From an uncultured Rhodocyclaceae bacterium (GTDB lineage: Bacteria > Pseudomonadota > Gammaproteobacteria > Burkholderiales > Rhodocyclaceae): a stretch of 6,955 nt of DNA. Location of the stretch: the NCBI GenBank assembly GCA_903950295.1, contig CAJBAP010000477.1, positions 1-6,955 of the forward strand, in the 5' to 3' direction. The notes under the pieces are model-generated. The model saw nothing but the letters and a program-made list of their open reading frames with translations. It ran no database searches and was not told the DNA's origin. Shown here piece by piece: positions 1 to 6,955 of the stretch. Each line of letters opens with the position of its first letter. The first letter of the stretch is position 1. Made by a program: the position numbers and the translations under genes.

Positions 1-1001
<1,001 letters not shown>

Positions 1002-1003
1002 CC

Positions 1004-2035
1004 ATGGGAGACACAATGAAAACCATGCCGATGACGATGATCCAGGCACTGCGCTCGGCGATGGATGTGATGCTGGAACGCGATCCCAACGTCGTGATCT
1101 TCGGCGAGGATGTAGGTTACTTCGGCGGCGTGTTCCGCTGTACCGAAGGCCTGCAAAAGAAATATGGCAGTTCGCGCGTCTTTGACGCACCAATCTCCGA
1201 GAGCGGCATCGTCGGCGCTGCCGTCGGCATGGGCGCCTACGGCCTGCGGCCGGTCGCCGAAATCCAGTTCGCCGACTACTTTTATCCGGCCACCGACCAG
1301 ATCGTTTCCGAAGCGGCGCGTCTGCGCTACCGTTCGGCGGGCGAATTCACCGCGCCGATCACGATCCGCATGCCCTGCGGTGGCGGTATTTATGGCGGGC
1401 AGACGCACAGCCAGAGCCCGGAAGCCTTCTTCACCCACGTCTGCGGACTGCGCACGGTGATGCCGTCGAACCCCTACGACGCCAAGGGCCTGCTGATCGC
1501 CTCGATCGAAAACGACGACCCGGTGATCTTCCTTGAGCCCAAGCGTCTTTACAACGGTCCTTTCGACGGCCATCATGACCGGCCGGTAACACCGTGGTCG
1601 AAGCATCCGCTTGGCGAAGTGCCGGAGGGTTACTACACGGTGGCGCTCGAAACCGCTGCCGTGTATCGCCCCGGCAATGAGTTGACGGTGCTGACCTACG
1701 GCACGATGGTGCATGTCTCCGCAGCGGCCGCGCTGGAAAGCGGCATCGACGCCGAAATCATCGACCTGCGCAGCCTCTGGCCGCTCGATCTCGACACCAT
1801 CGTGAATTCGGTGAAGAAGACCGGTCGCTGCGTGGTGGTGCATGAGGCCACGCGTACCAGCGGCTTCGGCGCAGAACTCGTTGCGCTCGTGCAGGAACAC
1901 TGCTTCTATCACCTCGAAGCGCCGATCGTGCGCGTCGCCGGCTGGGACACTCCGTATCCGCATGCGCAGGAATGGGCCTACTTCCCCGGCCCGGCCAGGG
2001 TTGCGGCGGGGTTCAAGCAGGCCATGGAGAAATAA
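1004..2035 (+). CDS. bkdA2: Branched-chain 2-oxo acid dehydrogenase E1 beta subunit
   Basis: Beta subunit that pairs with E1 alpha in an alpha2-beta2 heterotetramer and completes the TPP site of the branched-chain keto acid decarboxylase. The 343 residues cover the whole family length: an N-terminal pyrimidine-binding domain (about 14-190) and a C-terminal transketolase-type domain (about 205-330). Visible signatures are FGEDVGYFGGVFR (33-45), DAPISESGIVG (61-71) with the expected TPP-activating Glu66, and GGQTHSQSPE (131-140). At the C-terminus come EATRTSGFGAEL (281-292) and GWDTPYPHAQEWAYFP (313-328). These blocks match P. putida BkdA2 nearly word for word as I recall it, which favours a branched-chain over a pyruvate substrate. 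The 2-nt gap to bkdA1 and 4-nt gap to bkdB show operon organisation. An alternative start at 1016 would shorten the protein by four residues. Confidence 0.96.
   Translation: MGDTMKTMPMTMIQALRSAMDVMLERDPNVVIFGEDVGYFGGVFRCTEGLQKKYGSSRVFDAPISESGIVGAAVGMGAYGLRPVAEIQFADYFYPATDQIVSEAARLRYRSAGEFTAPITIRMPCGGGIYGGQTHSQSPEAFFTHVCGLRTVMPSNPYDAKGLLIASIENDDPVIFLEPKRLYNGPFDGHHDRPVTPWSKHPLGEVPEGYYTVALETAAVYRPGNELTVLTYGTMVHVSAAAALESGIDAEIIDLRSLWPLDLDTIVNSVKKTGRCVVVHEATRTSGFGAELVALVQEHCFYHLEAPIVRVAGWDTPYPHAQEWAYFPGPARVAAGFKQAMEK
2026..2029 (+). promoter_or_regulatory. Ribosome binding site of bkdB
   Basis: GGAG within the last codons of bkdA2 lies 10 nt before the ATG at 2040. It supports that start over the much longer upstream-open frame, which would run through bkdA2 in the wrong register. 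Confidence 0.5.
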
Positions 2036-2039
2036 CGCT

Positions 2040-3239
2040 ATGGGCATACACATCATCAAGATGCCGGATATCGGCGAGGGCATTGCCGAAGTCGAACTCG
2101 CGGCATGGAACGTGCAGCCCGGCGACATGGTGGTCGAAGACCAGCCACTCGCCGATGTCATGACCGACAAGGCCACCGTGGAGGTTCCCTCGCCGGTCGC
2201 GGGCAAGGTGCTCGCGCTCGGCGGCAAGGCCGGCGATGTGCTGGCGGTCGGTACTGAACTGATCCGCATCGAAGTTGCGGGCGGGGGCAATGTACCGGCG
2301 GAACCCACGGCACCTGCGGCACCCGCGGCGGTCCCTGCCGTCCCGCCAACGCCGACTTTATCCGCCGGCGGGAAGCCGCTGGCCTCGCCATCTGTGCGCC
2401 AATATGCCCGGGATCATGACGTCGCATTGACCGCCGTCGCCGGCAGCGGCCCGGGAGGACGGATCCTGCGCGAGGATATCGACGCCTGCATCGCCCATCC
2501 GCAGCCGGTATCCCCCGGTACGGTGCAAACCGCGCCGGGGGATCGGACGGAGGCGATCCCGGTCATTGGCCTGCGCCGCAAGATTGCCCAGAAGATGCAG
2601 GAAGCCAAGCAGCACATTCCGCATTTCACCTATGTCGAGGAAATCGACATGACCGAATGCGAAGCTCTGCGCGTGCGCCTGAATGAAAACTACGCAACCG
2701 GTCGCGGCCACCTCACGCTGCTGCCCCTACTGATCCGCGCCATGGTGCTGGCCATCCGCGATTTTCCGCAGATCAATACGCGCTACGACGATGCGGCCGA
2801 CATGATCACCCGTTATGGTGCCGTCCATCTGGGGGTCGCCACCCAGACCGATAGCGGCCTGATGGTGCCGGTACTGCGCCATGCCGAAACGCACGATCTC
2901 TGGTCCTGCGCCAGGGAAATCGTCCGGCTCGCCGCGGCGACACGCAGCGGCCAGGCCACGCGCGAGGAACTCTCCGGCTCGACCATCACGCTCACCAGCC
3001 TGGGGTCGCTCGGCGGCATCATGTCCACGCCGATCATCAATCATCCCGAGGTCGCCATCGTCGGCATCAACCGCATGGTCGAACGACCGATGCTCCGCAA
3101 CGGTCTGGTGGTGGCACGTCAGATGATGAACCTGTCCTCGTCCTTCGACCATCGCGTCGTCGATGGCATGGATGCGGCAAGGTTCATCCAGTGCGTGCGC
3201 GGCTATCTCGAAGTGCCGGCGACGCTGTTCATCGAGTAG
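2040..3239 (+). CDS. bkdB: Lipoyl-bearing dihydrolipoyl acyltransferase (E2) of the branched-chain complex
   Basis: Core E2 of the complex. It carries the acyl group on lipoyl-lysine and transfers it to CoA, giving isobutyryl-, isovaleryl- or 2-methylbutyryl-CoA. The 399 residues show the standard order. The lipoyl domain spans 3-79, with DKA at 43-45 and Lys44 as the lipoylation site. A Pro/Ala-rich swinging linker (about 81-112) follows. The peripheral subunit-binding domain covers about 114-149 (ASPSVRQYAR then GSGPGGRILREDI) and binds E1 and/or E3. The catalytic domain (about 172-399) carries the acetyltransferase motif HRVVDG at 371-376, with catalytic His371 and Asp375 both present. The frame is open upstream to 1842, but the ATG at 2040 is the true start because MGIHIIKMPDIGEGI is the canonical E2 N-terminus and lies 4 nt after bkdA2. 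One lipoyl domain fits BkdB. The subunit-binding domain implies an E3 partner, but no E3 gene follows. Confidence 0.96.
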   Translation: MGIHIIKMPDIGEGIAEVELAAWNVQPGDMVVEDQPLADVMTDKATVEVPSPVAGKVLALGGKAGDVLAVGTELIRIEVAGGGNVPAEPTAPAAPAAVPAVPPTPTLSAGGKPLASPSVRQYARDHDVALTAVAGSGPGGRILREDIDACIAHPQPVSPGTVQTAPGDRTEAIPVIGLRRKIAQKMQEAKQHIPHFTYVEEIDMTECEALRVRLNENYATGRGHLTLLPLLIRAMVLAIRDFPQINTRYDDAADMITRYGAVHLGVATQTDSGLMVPVLRHAETHDLWSCAREIVRLAAATRSGQATREELSGSTITLTSLGSLGGIMSTPIINHPEVAIVGINRMVERPMLRNGLVVARQMMNLSSSFDHRVVDGMDAARFIQCVRGYLEVPATLFIE

Positions 3240-3242
3240 GCA

Positions 3243-4529
<1,287 letters not shown>

Positions 4530-4538
4530 GGAACGCGT

Positions 4539-5876
4539 CTAATTCTTGAAGAACGTAGCTTCGCAGGGTCTCAGTTCGATACGCGTTGCCTTTCCAATCG
4601 CTTGGGTGAAGGCGCCGCGCATGCGATAAGAGTATGGGGTACCTGAACGAATACGCCCGACTGTTACATCCGGGTTCCCGGTGAGGCCATTGGCGTCGAT
4701 CGCAACCGCACCGTCAGCTTGAATAACACCGACCATTGTCAGCGATGCCGGCATGCCGACTTGCCCAAGTTGCCCATTCAGGCGGCCTCCCTTGACGTCG
4801 ACGAAGAAATTGGATGTGTAGCCCTTGGCAAACTTTCCGTTGTCTCGGAAATCCTCGCAGACCAGCGAAACAGCCCAGTGACCGTCATAGGCCGTGGCGG
4901 GCAATGCAGATGGCGTTGCTGATGGTGACTGCGGATTGGTCTTCAGCATATTTAGCCTGTTTGCTGCCAGCGCCGCATAGCTGCCTTTCGGGTATTTTTG
5001 CAGGTAGGCGGAAAAATCCGCCGCATCGGTACTGCGCTCGATACTGAGCCAGAAGGTCTTTTCGATTTCTGCCTGGCCAGGATCGACGCTGACGTGAAAA
5101 TGGAAGTTCTTCTGCAGGGTCTTGGGGCCATTGACATAGGGTGTCTGCGTCTGGCCACTGGCCTGTTCGACTTCGGCGCTGGCCGCCGTCAGAACGCCAT
5201 CGAGACTCAAGTCTTTTCCCTTGAAGGCGCTCAACAGCCCCGCCGTAAACAATCCGTTGCGCCCCTTGCCATCGGCGGCGACGTTACCGGGATCGGTAGC
5301 GTAGATGATCACCGTGCCTTTCGGTGCAATGCCCGGGCTGGCTAGCCCACGAGATTGGCCGGAGCGGAATCTGCCGCTGATCGGATTGTTGCGGCAGGCA
5401 TCCAGCATCACGATATTGGCACCACTTTTGCCGTTGTCCATTTCATCAAGAATCTGATTGAGATTGACGCTCTGGTAGGGCACAGCGGCTTCGCTTTCCA
5501 GCTTGGCATTCACCGGTATCAGGTAGTTTTGATTCTTGACCTGGATGCCATGTCCGGCAAAGTAAAACAGTGCTGCTTCGCTACCGCCGATCTTGCTGCC
5601 GAACTCGGCGATGGCCTGATTCATCCCTTCGAGCGTCTGATTCTTTCTCTCGATAACTTCAAAACCGAAACCGCGCAGCACCTTGGCGATGTCTTCAGCA
5701 TCATTGGCCGGGTTCGGCAGTTTGGGTAGGTCGGGCTGCTGGTAATTCCCGTTACCAATCACCAGTGCTACTCGTCGCCCCTGAGCGTCTGCAGCATTGG
5801 CAATCGAGACGAAAAGCAGCGCCAAAGCAAATGCGCGGAGCACGCAAGCAGATAGGGATGGAAAGTGGATGGTCAC
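4539..5876 (-). CDS. Exported caspase-fold (peptidase C14 / metacaspase-like) protein with C-terminal beta-rich domain
   Basis: A 445-residue predicted exported protein. Signal peptide: Arg14, a hydrophobic run at about 15-26 and a likely cleavage after ANA (26-28). Caspase fold, about 34-260: RVALVIGNGNY (35-45), PNPANDAEDIA (55-64), catalytic FAGHG with His109, catalytic LDACRNNP with Cys161, and the late NGLFTAGLL block (207-215). Both dyad residues are present, so peptidase activity is plausible. Metacaspases of this family usually cut after Arg/Lys. A segment FWLSIERSTDAADF...LQKYPKGSYAALAANRL (275-308) is common after bacterial caspase domains. A Ser/Pro/Thr linker (about 313-328) leads to a C-terminal domain (329-442) rich in beta strands, with Cys340 and Cys438 that could form a disulfide in the periplasm. 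The GTG start overlaps the upstream stop in a 4-nt GTGA with no clear Shine-Dalgarno, indicating translational coupling to the ClpX-like gene. GTG at codon 12 is an alternative start that would still leave a signal peptide. The biological role is unknown. Confidence 0.9.
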   Translation of the reverse strand: MTIHFPSLSACVLRAFALALLFVSIANAADAQGRRVALVIGNGNYQQPDLPKLPNPANDAEDIAKVLRGFGFEVIERKNQTLEGMNQAIAEFGSKIGGSEAALFYFAGHGIQVKNQNYLIPVNAKLESEAAVPYQSVNLNQILDEMDNGKSGANIVMLDACRNNPISGRFRSGQSRGLASPGIAPKGTVIIYATDPGNVAADGKGRNGLFTAGLLSAFKGKDLSLDGVLTAASAEVEQASGQTQTPYVNGPKTLQKNFHFHVSVDPGQAEIEKTFWLSIERSTDAADFSAYLQKYPKGSYAALAANRLNMLKTNPQSPSATPSALPATAYDGHWAVSLVCEDFRDNGKFAKGYTSNFFVDVKGGRLNGQLGQVGMPASLTMVGVIQADGAVAIDANGLTGNPDVTVGRIRSGTPYSYRMRGAFTQAIGKATRIELRPCEATFFKN

Positions 5877-6892
5877 TGATCGCGCTTTGCCGTGCTGCCG
5901 ATGAAGCGTGCATTCTCGAACAAGGATGCAATGACGACCTGCTTCACCTCGGGGTGGTCGGGCACCAGATAGAGCACGGGGGTCAGCAACTCTTCGAAAA
6001 TGCCGCGCAGGCTGCGGGCACCGGCCTTGTATTCCATGGCCAGATCGGCGATCTGCTCGAATACGGCGGGATCAATCTTCAGCTCGACCCCCTCGTTCTG
6101 CAGGATTTGTCGAAACTGATTGAAGATCGAATTGCGCGGCTCGGTCATGATGCGCACCAGCATCTCGCGCGCGAGCGGGGCGAGTCGGGCAACGATCGGC
6201 AAGCGTCCGGCGAATTCGGGAATCAGGCCGAACTCGAAGAGATCGGTCGGCTTGACGCGGGCATTGAGGCGATCTAGCACCTTCTGATTGTCGCGACTAT
6301 CACCCTCGTCGGTGGAAATGAAGCCGAAGGTGTGCGTCTTGGCGAGGATCTCGCTCAGCCCGACGAAGGCTCCGCCGCAGATGAACAAGATGTGCGCGGT
6401 ATCGAGATAGCGCGCGCTCTTCAACTTGACTGGCGCCCCCTCCATGATCTTCAGCAGCGCATGCTGTACGCGCTCGCCACCGGCAACGCGCGTCTGGCCG
6501 CCTTCGCCGCTAACGGCCTTCAGCTTGTCGATCTCGTCGATGAAGACGATGCCCCGCTGGGCACGTTCGATGTCACCGCCAGCCTTGTCGATGAGGCGCT
6601 GGAGGATCGCCTCAATTTCCTCATTGACGAATTCGCTCTGCGCCAACGAAGTGGCGTTGGCGGTGATGAACGGCACTTCCAGCGCTTTCGACAGGGTTTC
6701 GCACAGCAGCGTCTTGCCGGTGCCGGTCGGACCGATGAGCAGCACATTGCTTTTGATGATCTCCAGCTTTTCGGGTGCGGCGAGTTCGATCTTCTTGTAA
6801 TGAGTGTAGACAGCGACGGCCAGTTGCTTCTTGGCCTCTTCCTGGCCGATGACATGCTGGTCGAGAAACTTGACGATCTGGCTGGGGGTCAT
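5873..6892 (-). CDS. ClpX-like AAA+ ATPase lacking the zinc-binding domain
   Basis: A 339-residue hexameric AAA+ unfoldase-type ATPase predicted to act in the cytoplasm. From [20 protein letters not shown] onward it follows the ClpX ATPase core: Walker A GPTGTGKT (54-61), Walker [11 protein letters not shown] (114-123, Glu120), FICGGAF (170-176), arginine finger in EFAGRLP (Arg230) and sensor-2 GARSLR (291-296). It therefore looks active for ATP hydrolysis. It differs from canonical ClpX (about 420 residues) in four ways: no N-terminal four-Cys zinc domain; pore-1 loop EFVNE (87-91) where ClpX has GYVGE; the RKH loop region is missing (about 153-165); and FGF (189-191) stands where ClpX has the ClpP-binding IGF. 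The only possible start is the ATG at 6892: upstream in frame there is no other start codon before a TGA at 6950-6952. It is the first gene of a pair with the caspase-like gene. I give no clpX symbol because it is probably a paralogue. Confidence 0.9.
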   Translation of the reverse strand: MTPSQIVKFLDQHVIGQEEAKKQLAVAVYTHYKKIELAAPEKLEIIKSNVLLIGPTGTGKTLLCETLSKALEVPFITANATSLAQSEFVNEEIEAILQRLIDKAGGDIERAQRGIVFIDEIDKLKAVSGEGGQTRVAGGERVQHALLKIMEGAPVKLKSARYLDTAHILFICGGAFVGLSEILAKTHTFGFISTDEGDSRDNQKVLDRLNARVKPTDLFEFGLIPEFAGRLPIVARLAPLAREMLVRIMTEPRNSIFNQFRQILQNEGVELKIDPAVFEQIADLAMEYKAGARSLRGIFEELLTPVLYLVPDHPEVKQVVIASLFENARFIGSTAKRDQ

Positions 6893-6918
6893 GTTGGCGT
6901 CCGTGAAATGGCAGCCGT

Positions 6919-6924
6919 TAGAAT
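6919..6924 (+). promoter_or_regulatory. Possible -10 box (TAGAAT) for the divergent plus-strand gene
   Basis: TAGAAT differs from the sigma-70 consensus TATAAT by one base. A weak -35 candidate, TTGGCG at 6894-6899, would give a 19-nt spacer, which is long. Transcription would be expected to start near 6931, at or next to the ATG. The reverse complement (TATTCTA) could weakly serve the opposite gene. This is pattern matching only. Confidence 0.3.
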
Positions 6925-6930
6925 AGCAGC

Positions 6931-6955
6931 ATGGAAGCCCTGCTTGTGCTCACCA
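6931..6955 (+). CDS. Start of a divergent gene, cut by the window end; possibly cutA
   Basis: The frame ATG-GAA-GCC-CTG-CTT-GTG-CTC-ACC reads M-E-A-L-L-V-L-T and runs off the window. A short hydrophobic beta-strand-like start of this kind is how many betaproteobacterial CutA (divalent-cation tolerance) proteins begin, with a 'LLVLTN' start, and the next base, A, would allow Asn. Eight residues are far too few for an identification, so no symbol is given. Support for a real gene is the TAGAAT box 6 nt upstream and the lack of any other plus-strand use of this sequence. No Shine-Dalgarno sequence precedes the ATG, so the mRNA might be leaderless or the true start may lie further downstream. Confidence 0.35.

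Noticed and set aside
1842..2039. N-terminal extension of the E2 reading frame
   Set aside because: These 66 codons overlap bkdA2 in another frame and read as Arg/Ser-rich shadow. The canonical E2 N-terminus starts at the ATG at 2040.
4543..4553. Palindrome TTCTTGAAGAA near the kinase/caspase gene ends
   Set aside because: The arms are 5 bp with a one-base centre, which cannot form a hairpin loop, and the bases are simply the last codons of the caspase gene (F-F-K-N).
5844..5855. Lipobox-like L-S-A-C (residues 8-11) in the caspase-like protein
   Set aside because: The Cys comes before the hydrophobic stretch, while a lipobox must follow it. A standard signal peptide cut after ANA fits better.
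5765..6277. 170-codon plus-strand frame across the ClpX-like/caspase junction
   Set aside because: Antisense of conserved AAA+ and signal-peptide coding sequence, with no family resemblance.
6893..6949. Cys-containing in-frame stretch before the ClpX-like ATG as a remnant zinc domain
   Set aside because: Only 19 codons separate the TGA from the ATG, there is no start codon, and the three Cys do not show the two C-x2-C pairs of the ClpX zinc domain.

Overview
The window comes from a moderately GC-rich proteobacterial chromosome. Rows counted by hand give about 63-68% GC in the bkd and ClpX-like genes and about 47-57% in the caspase-like gene. The E1 alpha, E1 beta and E2 proteins read closely like the Pseudomonas putida bkd proteins as I remember them. 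The gene company (Hanks-type kinase fused to a cyclic-nucleotide-binding domain, exported caspase-like protein, truncated ClpX-like ATPase) suggests a betaproteobacterium, perhaps Rhodocyclales. That placement is inference. There are no RNA genes, mobile elements, CRISPR arrays or long repeats, and coding density is almost 100%.

Positions 1-4529, plus strand: a tightly packed operon. It opens with a 5'-truncated bkdA1 (E1 alpha), then bkdA2 (E1 beta) and bkdB (lipoylated E2) of the branched-chain 2-oxo acid dehydrogenase complex. This complex converts the keto acids of Val, Leu and Ile to branched acyl-CoAs. In Pseudomonas the fourth gene is lpdV (E3). Here a 428-residue Ser/Thr kinase with a C-terminal cyclic-nucleotide-binding domain follows 3 nt after bkdB, and no E3 gene is present in the window.

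Positions 4539-6892, minus strand: a two-gene unit running towards the kinase. The upstream gene encodes a ClpX-type AAA+ ATPase without the N-terminal zinc-binding domain and with altered pore and partner-binding loops. Its stop codon overlaps the GTG start of a gene for an exported caspase-fold protein (catalytic His109/Cys161) with a C-terminal beta-rich domain. Kinase and caspase genes end tail to tail with 9 nt between them.

Positions 6893-6955: a short divergent intergenic region. It holds a TAGAAT -10-like box and the first eight codons of a plus-strand gene, possibly cutA.

The bkd genes are well understood. The less explored part is 3243-6892, where a possible second-messenger-controlled kinase, a secreted caspase homologue and a non-canonical unfoldase lie side by side. 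Whether they form one signalling/proteolysis system is unproven. The sequence supports coupling of the ClpX-like and caspase genes, and co-transcription of the kinase with bkd.
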